From Pseudomonadota bacterium (GTDB taxonomy: Bacteria > Pseudomonadota > Gammaproteobacteria > Burkholderiales > Ferrovaceae), in NCBI GenBank assembly GCA_028873535.1, contig JAGWIJ010000015.1:1-41488 (forward strand): a stretch of 41,488 bases of DNA. The letters run 5' to 3'. Position numbers and translations under genes: made by a program. Position 1 is the stretch's first letter. The number at the start of each line of letters is the position of its first letter. Of the stretch, positions 9,385-19,651 are shown one piece after another. The notes under the pieces are model-generated. The model was not told the DNA's origin and ran no database searches. It saw only the letters and a program-made list of their open reading frames with translations.

Positions 9385-9599
9385 GGATGTCACTCGCTGG
9401 GCGCACGGCCTGGCCGTGCCGGATCGGCATCCGGTGCAGGGCGGAATTCTGGTCGATGCCCGGCCCGGACCTGGGAGGAGCGTGAGTGTACTCCAACACT
9501 CGCCGCGCAGTGTGCGTAAATTGCACGGAATTGTCCAGAACTGCGGTTAAAAGTACCGATGATTGGCGCGGTCGATTTCCGCGCGGCGCGGTGGGCGAC

Positions 9600-10247
9600 T
9601 CAGCTGTTGCCGAGTCGGGCAAGCGCCTGTTCGAGTTCGCCGGCGCTCCAGGGACCGAGGCGTGTCTCCACCACCTGACCGCGGCGGTCGACGATGGCGG
9701 TGAATGGCAGGGCGCCCTCGCCGTCGCCGAGACGGCCGGCCAGCGCCTGGCCGATGCTGTTGGCGTCGACCAGCACCGGAAAGCCCAGCGCGTGACCCTG
9801 CATGAATTCGCGCACCGCCGACGCATCGTCGAGCGCAATGCCCAGCACGGTGACGTCCTTGAATTCCGGCTTGTGCGCAGCGGCGGTGAGCAGCGGCAGT
9901 TCGGCGCGGCAGGGGTCGCACCAGGTTGCCCAGAAGTTGATCACCAGCGGATGCCCGCTCCACTCGCCCAGCGTGTGGCTCTTGCCGTTGGCATCGGGCA
10001 GGCTGGTGGCCATCAGCACGCCGGCCGAGATGTCCACGCCAGGCACGGCTTCGCCGGGATGTGCCGGCAGCCGGCTGCCGATGCCTGACCGGCGCGCCTG
10101 GCTGGCACTCAGCGGGCTGTCCACGGGGGGCTGATGCAGCCACCAGGTGCTGCCCAGGCCAAAGGCCGCCGCCAGGGCCAACAGGATGATCAGGCGCTTC
10201 GGATTTGCGGAATTCAAGCCAGGCTCCAATACCGGTTGCGTAGGCAC
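9600..10247 (-). CDS. TlpA/ResA-family periplasmic thiol-disulfide oxidoreductase
   Basis: Thioredoxin-fold protein of up to 215 residues, anchored by one N-terminal helix (RLIILLALAAAFGLGSTWWL). The fold begins around LPDANGKSHTLGEWSGHPLVINFWATWCDPC, so the redox centre is CDPC, and ends GPWSAGELEQALARLG. The cis-proline region is GALPFTAIVDRRG. Family members reduce apocytochrome c or other periplasmic disulfides; the substrate here is not known. The frame opens at a GTG (10247). A TTG at 10217 has a better Shine-Dalgarno (GGAG, 8-9 bases upstream) and would still keep the anchor, so the start is uncertain. It is divergent from the fxsA-like gene with 23 bases between. Confidence 0.88.
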   Translation of the reverse strand: MPTQPVLEPGLNSANPKRLIILLALAAAFGLGSTWWLHQPPVDSPLSASQARRSGIGSRLPAHPGEAVPGVDISAGVLMATSLPDANGKSHTLGEWSGHPLVINFWATWCDPCRAELPLLTAAAHKPEFKDVTVLGIALDDASAVREFMQGHALGFPVLVDANSIGQALAGRLGDGEGALPFTAIVDRRGQVVETRLGPWSAGELEQALARLGNS

Positions 10248-10270
10248 AGGCCCGGCAGTAAATTGATCAA

Positions 10271-10669
10271 ATGTCCCCGCGCGCCGTGATTCTACTCTTC
10301 CTGCCTCTGGCCGACCTGACGCTGCTGTTGCCGCTGAGCAGGCTGGGTGGAGGATGGATCTGGCTGTGGGTCCTGGCCGGTGCCATGACCGGCCTGCTGC
10401 TGCTGCGCGGCGCGCGCGACAGCATCCGCCGCCAGTGGACTGGCCGCTCGGGCATGGCCGGTCTCGACGCCATGCTCGACAACGGCCGCACGGTGCTGGC
10501 GGGTCTGCTGTTCCTGTGGCCGGGCCCGCTCACCGACGTCGCCGCTTTCGTGCTGCTGTTCACGGCACCGCCGGCGCCGGCGCGCGCCAACTGGGAACAC
10601 CCGCTGATGCTACCGGGTCGCCGCCTGCAGTCCGTCCGCAACGCGCGCATGGCGCAGACGCAGACCTAG
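10271..10669 (+). CDS. fxsA: FxsA-family membrane protein
   Basis: Predicted inner-membrane protein of 132 residues with an N-terminal hydrophobic pair (AVILLFLPLADLTLLLPL and WIWLWVLAGAMTGLLLL), a short arginine-rich cytoplasmic loop, and a third hydrophobic region. The segment DNGRTVLAGLLFLWPGPLTDVAAFVLLF matches the FxsA pattern AG-LLLL-PG-TD, which marks the family. E. coli FxsA overproduction relieves phage T7 exclusion by the F plasmid; its normal role is unknown. The 3' end overlaps the convergent epimerase gene by about 60 bases. Confidence 0.82.
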   Translation: MSPRAVILLFLPLADLTLLLPLSRLGGGWIWLWVLAGAMTGLLLLRGARDSIRRQWTGRSGMAGLDAMLDNGRTVLAGLLFLWPGPLTDVAAFVLLFTAPPAPARANWEHPLMLPGRRLQSVRNARMAQTQT

Positions 10670-11512
10670 TTCTTCCTTCATTCGCCGATTGTCCAGCCGG
10701 CGCGACTCGCGCATGAATCCCAGCAGGCTCTGCGGCAGCGTCGTTTCGGCCTGCGCGCGCGTGATGCGTGGCGGTCTTGGCAGGCCGAAGGCATCGGCCA
10801 CGGCGTCGAACCAGTCGCCCATGCGCAATTCGCTGTCGTCGCAAATGTTCAGCGCCCTGCCGCCGGCCAGCCGGAACAGCGCCAGGTGAGCGGCGTGCGC
10901 CAGGTCGTCGGCATGGATGTGGCTGGTGTAGCCGTCCTCGGCCGCACGCAGTGCCGGCGTGCCGGCCTGCAGCCGGGCCAGCGGCAGGCGGTCGGCGGCA
11001 TAGATGCCGGGCGTGCGCAGGATCACCAGACGCGACGGCCGCTGGCCGGTCTGGCGGCGCAGCCAGCCGCGCCAGGCGTTCTCGGCTGCCACCCGGCGCA
11101 GTGCACGCGCCGTCGCGGCGCGCCGGGGCCGGGTCTCGTCGATCCGCGCGCCGCCACAATCACCGTAAACCCCTGTCGTGCTTATGTAAACCAGCCGTCG
11201 TGGTATTATCCGCCCCGCATTCAGCGCGGCCATCAGGCGCAGGCTGCGCGGGTCTCCGTTGCCGTCCGCTGCCGGTGGTGCGCACAGCAGGACCGCATGT
11301 GCCAGACCCCGAAGCCGTCGCAGGGTGGCCGGCTGATCCAGGTCACCCAGGATCGGCACCGCACCGGCCGCGCGCCAGCGCGCAGCGCTTTCCGCCGTGC
11401 GGCAGAGCGCGAACACCCGGAAACGGCTCAGCAGCCAGGGCAAGGCCCGCAGGGCGATGTCACCTGCACCGATCACCAGCAGGCGCGACGCCTGCGCATG
11501 GTCAGTTCTCAT
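10610..11512 (-). CDS. NAD-dependent epimerase/dehydratase-like protein (YeeZ-like)
   Basis: Extended short-chain-dehydrogenase fold of 300 residues. The N-terminal Rossmann motif is RLLVIGAGDIALRALPWL, followed by an NADP-type Arg in ALCRTAESAARW. The segment RLVYISTTGVYGDCGGARIDE carries the S/T-Y region, but without the usual YxxxK pair, as in the YeeZ subgroup of atypical epimerases. HIHADDLAHAAHLAL is the conserved C-terminal helix region. The substrate is unknown. The start MRTDHAQASRLLVIG (11512) is preferred over an upstream frame because it is 21 bases from the divergent reductase start. The 3' end overlaps the fxsA-like gene. Confidence 0.85.
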   Translation of the reverse strand: MRTDHAQASRLLVIGAGDIALRALPWLLSRFRVFALCRTAESAARWRAAGAVPILGDLDQPATLRRLRGLAHAVLLCAPPAADGNGDPRSLRLMAALNAGRIIPRRLVYISTTGVYGDCGGARIDETRPRRAATARALRRVAAENAWRGWLRRQTGQRPSRLVILRTPGIYAADRLPLARLQAGTPALRAAEDGYTSHIHADDLAHAAHLALFRLAGGRALNICDDSELRMGDWFDAVADAFGLPRPPRITRAQAETTLPQSLLGFMRESRRLDNRRMKEELGLRLRHARVADGLQAATR

Positions 11513-11533
11513 GATCAAGGAGTATCCAGGCTT

Positions 11534-12568
11534 ATGCCCTGCCGTGTCACCATTCAGCCTTCGGGCCACGTATTCGAACTTGAGGACGACGAGAGCCTGC
11601 TGGCCGGCGCCCTGCGCCAGGGCTACGGCCTGCCCTACGGCTGCCGCAGCGGCTCCTGCGGCACCTGCAAGGGGCGCGTGCTGTCAGGCGAGGTCGACCT
11701 CGGCGACTACCAGCCGCAGGCCCTGAGCAGCGAGGACATCGCTGCCGGCAAGGCGTTGTTCTGCGTGGCGCATCCGCGCGGCGACGTGGTGATCGAAGCG
11801 CGCATGATCAGCGGCGTGCGCGATATCCAGGTGCGCCGCCTGCCGGTGCGCGTGGAAAGCATCGAACGCGTCAACCACGATGTCGCCGTGCTGCGCCTGA
11901 AGCTGCCGGCCAACGAGAAGTTCAATTTCCTGCCCGGCCAGTACATCGATTTCCTGATGCCCGACGGCAAACGGCGCAGCTTCTCGCTGGCCAGCGTGCC
12001 GGCCGATGGTGCGCCGCTGGAACTGCATATCCGCAACTACGCGGGCGGCACCTTCTCGCGCCATGTGTTCGAAGAACTCAAGCCGCGCACCATCCTGCGC
12101 ATCGAAGGGCCGCTTGGCACCTTCTTCCTGCGCGAGGACAGCGACAAGCCGATCATCTTCATGGCGGGCGCGACCGGATTCGCGCCGATCAAGGGCATCA
12201 TCGAGGGTGCCCTGGCCCAGGGCACCCTGCGCCAGATGGTGCTGTACTGGGGCGTGCGTACCCGCGCCGACCTCTACATGGCCGATCTCGCCAGCAGCTG
12301 GCAGGCCGCGCACCGCAATTTCACATTCATCCCGGTGCTGTCCGAGCCTGCAGCGGACGACCATTGGCAGGGCCGCACCGGGCTGGTCCACGAGGCGATC
12401 CTGGCTGATTTTGCCGACCTGTCCGGCTACGAGGTCTATGCCTGCGGCGCACCGGTGATGGTGGATGCCGGCAAGCGCGGTTTCACGGGTACGCGCGGCC
12501 TGCCCGAAGCGGCCTTCTATTCCGACCCCTTCACGGTGTCCGTCGACGCCGCCAAGCCGGTCGGCTGA
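11534..12568 (+). CDS. NAD(P)H-flavin reductase with N-terminal [2Fe-2S] ferredoxin (CDP-6-deoxy-glucoseen reductase-like)
   Basis: Electron-transfer reductase of 344 residues with three domains. Residues 1-90 form a plant-type ferredoxin with Cys ligands in YGCRSGSCGTCKG and LFCVAHP. Residues about 100-200 are the FAD domain with RSFSLASVP. The remainder is the NAD(P)-binding domain with GATGFAPIKG and the C-terminal CGAPVMV. It passes electrons from NAD(P)H through flavin and cluster to an unknown acceptor. In betaproteobacteria it is often named after AscD/DdhD or phenol-hydroxylase reductases without evidence of deoxysugar synthesis, and no deoxysugar genes are nearby. An AAGGAG site at 11517-11522 precedes the ATG. 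It is convergent with hemY. Confidence 0.9.
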   Translation: MPCRVTIQPSGHVFELEDDESLLAGALRQGYGLPYGCRSGSCGTCKGRVLSGEVDLGDYQPQALSSEDIAAGKALFCVAHPRGDVVIEARMISGVRDIQVRRLPVRVESIERVNHDVAVLRLKLPANEKFNFLPGQYIDFLMPDGKRRSFSLASVPADGAPLELHIRNYAGGTFSRHVFEELKPRTILRIEGPLGTFFLREDSDKPIIFMAGATGFAPIKGIIEGALAQGTLRQMVLYWGVRTRADLYMADLASSWQAAHRNFTFIPVLSEPAADDHWQGRTGLVHEAILADFADLSGYEVYACGAPVMVDAGKRGFTGTRGLPEAAFYSDPFTVSVDAAKPVG

Positions 12569-12594
12569 CAGCCGGCTCGGCCGGCGTTCGCGGC

Positions 12595-12612
12595 GACATG
12601 CGCACGCATGTC
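12595..12612. terminator. Hairpin between convergent genes
   Basis: GACATGCG and CGCATGTC form a perfect 8-bp stem with a 2-base loop, in the 63-base gap between the converging reductase and hemY genes. No T-run follows on either strand, so it may be a weak bidirectional stop or an RNA-stabilising hairpin. Confidence 0.4.
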
Positions 12613-12631
12613 CCGGCGCGGCCGGCCTGCC

Positions 12632-13819
12632 TCAGCCGCCTTCGAAGTCCGGCGGCAGCCGGCGTGGCCACGGGCCCATGTCAGGCGAGGGTCCGCGCTG
12701 AGCGAGACGGCTGCGCAGGACTTCCAGGGTCTCGCGACCTTCGGGCGAGGGGTCGATGGCAAGACTGGCTTCGACATAGCTCTGCGCCTTGCCCCACAGC
12801 GACTGGTGCAGGCACAGCCGTCCCAGGCTCAGCAGCAGACCGGCATCCTGCTGATGCTTGACCAGCCAGCGCTCGGCACGCTCGATCTGGGTCAGCACGG
12901 CGCTGCCCGGGCACTGCCCGTAGAGCCCTGCCAGCTCGGTGTCCCATTGGTGCTCAAGCGCCTGCTCGAGCAGTTCGCGCGCATCATCCATCTGCTTCAG
13001 ATCGATGAATCGGCGCGCGGCGGCGGCCGCGACGGTGCGGTCATTGCGCTGCTCGCTGCTGAGGCTGCGCCAGAACGTGCGCAGGCCACGCTCGTCATGG
13101 CCGTGGCGGCTCAGCAGTTCCAGGTGGGCCTGGCGGCGCACCGCATCGGCGTGGCTGCGCTCGATGGCGTTGGCCTTTTCCAGGGCGGCCAGGGTCTGCA
13201 GCACCTGGTCCCACTGGCGCAGCCGGATCTGGGCGCGCATGGTCAGCCGGCGTACCGCATTGCTGCGCGGTGCGACGTCGCGCGCGCGGCGCAGCACTTC
13301 CAGCGCTTCCTGATGACGGCGCTCGTCGAGCAGCAGGTCGGCGTGGGTGGTGAGCTGGATCACGCGGTCGGCCGGCGCCACGCTGTGCAAGGTCTCGAGA
13401 TAGCCGTCGCGTGCCTCGAAGCGGCGCTGGGCGTGGGCGGCACGCGCCGCCACCACGGCGCACAGACCGACCGATTCGCCCTGTTGCAGGGCCTGCGCCG
13501 CCGCTTGTTCGGCGCGTGCGTGGTGGCCCTCGAAAAAGGCCTGCACGGCCTGCAGCACCGCTTCGCGCGCCTTGGCGCGACGCCGGCCCAGGCGCAGTGC
13601 GCGGATGGTCATGGGCAGTCCGAGCGTGCCGGCAGTGACCCGGGTCACCAGGAAGCCCAGCACCATCAGCAGCATCACCGCGATCACGAAGGCCGCGATC
13701 GAGAGTTCGATGCGCCAGGGTGGCAGCACCAGCAGCACGAAGCCGCCGCCATGGGTGGTCAGCAAGGCGGTAGCCACTGCCAGCGCGGCCAGCACCAGGA
13801 TCCACAGGACCGTACTCAT
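12632..13819 (-). CDS. hemY: HemY-type TPR membrane protein of the hem cluster
   Basis: Inner-membrane protein of 395 residues encoded at the end of hemC-hemD-hemX-hemY. It starts with two hydrophobic segments (LWILVLAALAVATALLTTHGGGFVLLVL and IAAFVIAVMLLMVLGFLV), the HemY_N domain. The rest is helical tetratricopeptide-like repeats, for example AEQAAAQALQQGES, ALEVLRRARDVAP and AQSYVEASLAIDPSPEGRETL. The name is historical; this is not the Bacillus HemY protoporphyrinogen oxidase. It probably acts as a scaffold in tetrapyrrole synthesis or envelope assembly, but its function is not established. The ATG overlaps the hemX stop as ATGA. Confidence 0.93.
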   Translation of the reverse strand: MSTVLWILVLAALAVATALLTTHGGGFVLLVLPPWRIELSIAAFVIAVMLLMVLGFLVTRVTAGTLGLPMTIRALRLGRRRAKAREAVLQAVQAFFEGHHARAEQAAAQALQQGESVGLCAVVAARAAHAQRRFEARDGYLETLHSVAPADRVIQLTTHADLLLDERRHQEALEVLRRARDVAPRSNAVRRLTMRAQIRLRQWDQVLQTLAALEKANAIERSHADAVRRQAHLELLSRHGHDERGLRTFWRSLSSEQRNDRTVAAAAARRFIDLKQMDDARELLEQALEHQWDTELAGLYGQCPGSAVLTQIERAERWLVKHQQDAGLLLSLGRLCLHQSLWGKAQSYVEASLAIDPSPEGRETLEVLRSRLAQRGPSPDMGPWPRRLPPDFEGG

Positions 13820-14892
13820 CGCGTGTCACCACCCCGCGCGGCGCGGGCATCACGGACCGCCGACAGGCTGGCCTCGACGCCGGGCAGGCTGATCGAGGTG
13901 GCGCCGTCGGCCATCTGGTGCAGGGCTTCGGACAGCTTGATCACGCCACGGTCCTGGTGGTCGTAGTAGCTGTCGATCCAGCGCGCGGCGGTGCGCAGGT
14001 CACCACGGAAGGTCACTTCGTCGCGCGCCAGCAAGGCTTGGCGCGCGGTCAGCAGGCGCAGCTTCAGGGTCTGGCGCAGGAAGAAGGTCTGCTCCGGCAG
14101 CAGCGGCGGGATGTCGGCGGCGTCGATGCGCTGGATGCGCACGGCCATGCCGAGTTCGGCCACCCACTGCTCGCGCAGCCGCGCCCAGAAGCCCTTGGGC
14201 GCAGCCTCGGCGGACGCCGCCGCGCGGTCGGGTAGGGCCGGGCGTGCGTAGGCCGCCAGCGGCAGGGTGTCGGCAGCGCTGGCGAAGTTGTCGATGCGCA
14301 CGCTCATGCCGGCGACGTCGATCAGCGGCACCGCGCGCAGGCGGCGCAGGTCCTGGTCGATGATGCGGCGCAGATTGAGCAGGCTCGCCTGGTTGAGGCG
14401 TTCCATGCGCCGGCTGGCGTCCTCCATGGCGCGGATCGCCATGCGCACGTCGCCGGCCAGCAGCAGCTCCTGGTTGGCGATGGCCACCGCCTGCTCCACC
14501 TCGGCCAGCACGCTGTCGACCCGATTGATCGACAGGTCGCGATAAAGGCCATCCAGCGCCAGCTGCTGGCCCTGCAGGGTGGCGAACTGTCCCTCCAGCG
14601 CCAGCAGGCGCGCCTCCTGGTCCTTGTTGGAACCCTGCGACTGCTCGGCGATGGCGCGACCCTGGCGCGCGCTGGCGGCCAGTTCGGCGACCTCCTTCTG
14701 GATGTCCTTGCGTGCCTCCTGGATCTCGCGCTGCGCCTCGAGACCGGCCAGCACGGTCAGCGCGACCGCCAGGCCGGCGATGCCGAGGGCCAACCTGACC
14801 TCGCGCTTCAGCCGCCGTTGCGCGGTGGCCGGCGCCGAAGGATCCGCGGCAGGAATGGGGGTGTCGACAGGCGCGTTATTGGGCATGGTCAT
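13816..14892 (-). CDS. hemX: HemX family protein (annotated uroporphyrinogen-III C-methyltransferase-like)
   Basis: The 358-residue protein has one N-terminal membrane helix (LALGIAGLAVALTVLAGLEAQ) and a coiled-coil region (QREIQEARKDIQKEVAELAASARQ, heptad-like). An alpha-helical C-terminal domain contains FFLRQTLKLRLLTARQALLARDEVTFRGDL and ARWIDSYYD. It belongs to the HemX family, often mislabelled as methyltransferase; no SAM-binding motif is visible. It lies between hemD and hemY with 4-base ATGA overlaps at both ends, so it is translationally coupled and probably works in the same membrane-associated process. The exact role is unknown. Confidence 0.93.
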   Translation of the reverse strand: MTMPNNAPVDTPIPAADPSAPATAQRRLKREVRLALGIAGLAVALTVLAGLEAQREIQEARKDIQKEVAELAASARQGRAIAEQSQGSNKDQEARLLALEGQFATLQGQQLALDGLYRDLSINRVDSVLAEVEQAVAIANQELLLAGDVRMAIRAMEDASRRMERLNQASLLNLRRIIDQDLRRLRAVPLIDVAGMSVRIDNFASAADTLPLAAYARPALPDRAAASAEAAPKGFWARLREQWVAELGMAVRIQRIDAADIPPLLPEQTFFLRQTLKLRLLTARQALLARDEVTFRGDLRTAARWIDSYYDHQDRGVIKLSEALHQMADGATSISLPGVEASLSAVRDARAARGGDTR

Positions 14893-15683
14893 GCATCAGG
14901 GCCGGAAAGGAAGTCGGACAGCGTGGTCATCAGCGCCTGGTCCGAACTGCCCACGGACTCCAGCACGCGACGGATGCCGAGCGCGTGGGCCGCTGCCGCG
15001 ACGCGCGGGTGCGGCACCAGCCAAGCGGTCGCGCACAGGTCGGCGCGGCTGGCGGGACCGCACAGCTCGAACAGGTTGCGGATGGTCTCGCCGCTCATCG
15101 CAACGATCACGGCGATGCTGCGTGCCGCCAGGGCAGCGCGCAGCGGTGCCGGATCCGCAACGGGCAGGGTGCGCCGGTAGACCTCGGCATGGCAAACCTC
15201 GGCACCGGCGCGGCGCAGACCGTCGGCCAGAACTTCACGGCCGCCGATGCCGCGGAAGATCGTCACCCGGGCGCCATCAAGGCTGCCCCAGGCAGGGTTG
15301 GCCAGCAGACCTTCGCTGTCCTCGCGCGCCAGCGGGCGCAGCACCGGCGCAAGGCCGGCCTGCTCGAGCGCATGTGCCGTGGCGCCGCCGACGGCGGCCG
15401 CGCGCAAGCCCGCCGGCCAGCCGCCCTGTTCGGCGATCACGCGCAGACCATGTTCGACTGCATTGGCGCTCACGAAGACCGCCCAGTCGGTGTGTTCGAG
15501 ATCGGCCAGGCAGGCCAGGGTGGCTGCGGAAAGGGGGCAGGGCTCGATGGTCATGCCCGGAAACACCATCACGTCGGCGCCCGCCGACGTCAGCAGCGCG
15601 CGCAGTCCTTCGGCTTGCGGCGCCGGACGCGCCACCACCAGGCGCAGGCCGTTCAGCGCAGCGTCGGCCTGCCGTGGCTGCAT
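14889..15683 (-). CDS. hemD: Uroporphyrinogen-III synthase HemD
   Basis: Cyclises hydroxymethylbilane with inversion of ring D to give uroporphyrinogen III, the branch point of haem, sirohaem and cobalamin. The 264-residue protein begins MQPRQADAALNGLRLVVARPAPQAEGL. It has the weakly conserved two-domain fold, with the typical FVSANAVEHGL segment (family: tSaNav), VGGATAHALEQAG, and AEVYRRTLP in the second domain. The family has few invariant residues, so the assignment rests on these and on position directly after hemC (13-base gap). A much longer upstream frame overlaps hemC and is rejected. Confidence 0.95.
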   Translation of the reverse strand: MQPRQADAALNGLRLVVARPAPQAEGLRALLTSAGADVMVFPGMTIEPCPLSAATLACLADLEHTDWAVFVSANAVEHGLRVIAEQGGWPAGLRAAAVGGATAHALEQAGLAPVLRPLAREDSEGLLANPAWGSLDGARVTIFRGIGGREVLADGLRRAGAEVCHAEVYRRTLPVADPAPLRAALAARSIAVIVAMSGETIRNLFELCGPASRADLCATAWLVPHPRVAAAAHALGIRRVLESVGSSDQALMTTLSDFLSGPDA

Positions 15684-15696
15684 GGCGGCCAGCACT

Positions 15697-16632
15697 TCAG
15701 GGAAGCGCGCCCCGCGCGCCCAGGATGTCGGCGGCGCCCTGTTCGAGCAGGCGCTCGGCCAACGCAGAACCCAGCGCATCGGCATCGCTACGCCGGCCTT
15801 CGACGGCATCGCGCAGCAGGCGCGTGCCGTCGACGCTGGCCACGAAACCTTCCAGCCGCAATTGCCCGTCGGACAGCACGGCATGCGCACCCAGCGGCAC
15901 ATCGCAACTGCCCGCCAGGCGGCGCGAGAAGGCGCGCTCGGCGCTGACGCGGTCGCTGGTGTCGGCGTCTTGCAGCGGCAGCAGGGCCGAGCGCGTGGCG
16001 TCGTCATCGACGCGGAATTCGATGCCCAGCGCTCCCTGGCCGACGGCCGGCAGGCTGTCGGCAGGGTCGAGTACGGCGCGGATGCGTTGCGCCAGCCCCA
16101 GGCGCGTCAGTCCGGCCGCTGCCAGGATGATCGCCTGGTATTCGCCCTGGTCCAGCTTGCGCAGCCGGGTGTCCAGGTTGCCGCGCAGCGCGCGCACCGC
16201 AAGATGCGGAAACCGCGCGCGCAACTGGCTTTCGCGGCGCAGGCTGGAGGTGCCGACCACGGCGCCCGCGGGCAGCGCATGCACATCGGCGAAGTCGTTG
16301 CTGACAAAAGCGTCGCGCGGATCCTCGCGCGGCCCGGTCACGATCATGTCGAATTCGGGCGGCAGTTGCATCGGCACATCCTTCAGGCTGTGCACCGCAA
16401 GGTGGGCGCGTCCCTCCATCATCGCCACCTCGAGTTCCTTGACGAACAGGCCTTTGCCGCCGACGGCGGCCAGGGTACGGTCCAGGATCTGGTCACCGGT
16501 GGTCGTCATGCCAAGGATTTCGAGGCGGGCGTCTGGATATAATCCGCTCAGGCGATCACGCAAGTGGTGAGCCTGCCAGAGCGCCAGACGGCTCTCGCGC
16601 GTGGCGATGATCAGATGGGAACGGACAGACAT
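15697..16632 (-). CDS. hemC: Hydroxymethylbilane synthase (porphobilinogen deaminase) HemC
   Basis: Condenses four porphobilinogens into hydroxymethylbilane. The 311-residue protein starts [20 protein letters not shown], the standard N-terminus. It contains [35 protein letters not shown] with the catalytic aspartate region, [16 protein letters not shown], and [14 protein letters not shown], whose cysteine carries the dipyrromethane cofactor. Length matches E. coli HemC (313). It is first in hemC-hemD-hemX-hemY. The ATG at 16632 is 78 bases from the divergent ddl start, and that gap must hold both promoters. A candidate -10 box TACACT is read leftward near 16671. Confidence 0.98.
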   Translation of the reverse strand: MSVRSHLIIATRESRLALWQAHHLRDRLSGLYPDARLEILGMTTTGDQILDRTLAAVGGKGLFVKELEVAMMEGRAHLAVHSLKDVPMQLPPEFDMIVTGPREDPRDAFVSNDFADVHALPAGAVVGTSSLRRESQLRARFPHLAVRALRGNLDTRLRKLDQGEYQAIILAAAGLTRLGLAQRIRAVLDPADSLPAVGQGALGIEFRVDDDATRSALLPLQDADTSDRVSAERAFSRRLAGSCDVPLGAHAVLSDGQLRLEGFVASVDGTRLLRDAVEGRRSDADALGSALAERLLEQGAADILGARGALP

Positions 16633-16677
16633 GATGTGGAAGCACTGGACCGGCAACAATCCGGCCAAGGAGTGTAG

Positions 16678-18190
<1,513 letters not shown>

Positions 18191-18194
<4 letters not shown>

Positions 18195-19651
18195 CGCCGC
18201 CGACCCGGGCTGATCTGCAGGAACTGCTGTCGGCCCAGACGCCGGCGGTCGAGCTGCTGCCGCGCTTCGGCGTGCTGCTGGCCGGGCTGGCCGAGGAAGC
18301 GGTCGATGCGCACGAGCGCATCACCCTGCTCGAAGACCTGCGCACGCCACTGTGGCGCGCCATGGTGCAGTACGAACAGCAGGAACTGGCGCGTGCGCTG
18401 CCGTTCAGCGACGCCGAAATGCAGCGCTGGCACAGCTACATCGAGGCCTGGAGCCTGACCCTGGCCGCCTATCTGCGCGCGCTCGCCGAAGCCGGCCAGG
18501 AAGGCATGGCCGGACTCGTGCCGCTGCTGCTGCAGCGCGTGGTGCGGCAGGCGGTGCAGGTGGCACTGGCGTGTTTCCGGGCCTACCAGGCCGTCCAGCC
18601 GGACCTGTGGCTGCTGGTGCATGAGCAGCTGCGGCACGCCGAAAAACTCGGAGTGGCGGAGATTGCCGTGGCCGACCCCACCATCGACCGCGAAGGGCGC
18701 GGCAGCATCGCTGACGCCTGCCTGCACCTGCTGCTGCTGGATTTCTGCGATCCCTACGGCTTCGCTCCGGGCCAGCTGGTGCTGGCCAGCCGCTGGACCG
18801 AACGCCTGGCCCGCCAGTCGCGGCTATCGCTCGAGCCCGTGGCGCATGGCCCTGCAGGCTTCCTGGTGGTCGACCTGGAGCAAGGCGCCGGCATGCGCCT
18901 GCTGACCGAAGCGGCGCGCGACGGAGTGGCACGCTACGTCGACATCTCGGCTGCGCGCGACAGCATCAAGCGGCTGCTCGCCAAGTTGCGCCTGGGCATC
19001 CTGCCGGCCGAACTCTACCTGGGTGAGGACTGCACGCGCGAAGACGCCGAGCACATCCTGGAGCGCATCCATCGGCGCTGGCGCACCAGCCAGCGCCGCG
19101 CGCATCCGCGCCGGGTGGTCGACGAGGTGGTGCGCATCGCGCCCGGGCTGGTGGCCGTGCATCGCTACCTGCGCTGGACCGGCGAGGGACATGCGCCGGA
19201 GCTGTGCGAGGGTCTGAACGAAAGCCGTCTGGTCGATCAGTCGCCCAGCGGGCTGGGCCTGATCCAGGGCGTGGTGGCGCAGCGCCTGCGCTGCCAGCAG
19301 CTGGTGGCGCTGGTGGCGCGGCGCGAAGTACTGCTGGGCTCGGTGCGCTGGCTGACCGTCGATCCGCCGACCGGGCTGCGCTTCGGCGTGCGCGTGATCG
19401 CCGGCCGCGCGCACGCAGGCGCCCTGCGCACCAGCAGCACCGTGCCGGGCGAGCTCGAGCCGGTGCTGTGCCTGCCTGCCATGCCGGCACTGGACGAGCC
19501 GGCTTCGCTGATCGCGAGTCCCGGCACCTACTTCCCGGACCGCGAAGCCGAACTGCAGCAGGACGGTGACGCGCCGCGCCGGCTGCGGCTGGAACGCCTG
19601 ATGGAGACCGGCGCCGACTTCGAACGGATCAGCTACCAGCCCGTACCTTGA
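18191..19651 (+). CDS. Conserved hypothetical protein with C-terminal PilZ-like domain
   Basis: The 486-residue protein starts at a GTG that overlaps the HIT stop. Residues 1-330 or so are mostly helical, with no recognised enzyme motif, and include a C-D-P-Y segment (DFCDPYGFAPGQLVLA). From about residue 348, VDQSPSGLGLIQG fits the D-x-S-x-x-G half of the PilZ cyclic-di-GMP-binding motif. It is followed by a strand pattern ending LLGSVRWLTVDPPTGLRFGVRVI, also PilZ-like. The upstream Arg motif RxxxR is not clear at the usual spacing, although RRAHPRR lies about 40 residues earlier. Cyclic-di-GMP binding is therefore possible but unproven. The 3' end overlaps the convergent ApbE-like gene by 23 bases. 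Confidence 0.72.

Noticed and set aside
11203..11208. TATTAT as a promoter for the ferredoxin reductase gene
   Set aside because: It lies inside the epimerase gene, 325 bases from the start, with no acceptable -35 box. A promoter for this gene must overlap the epimerase coding region, but I cannot locate it.
16538..16543. TATAAT as a promoter for ddl
   Set aside because: Inside the hemC N-terminal coding region (codons for GLYPDA read in reverse) and without a -35 box.
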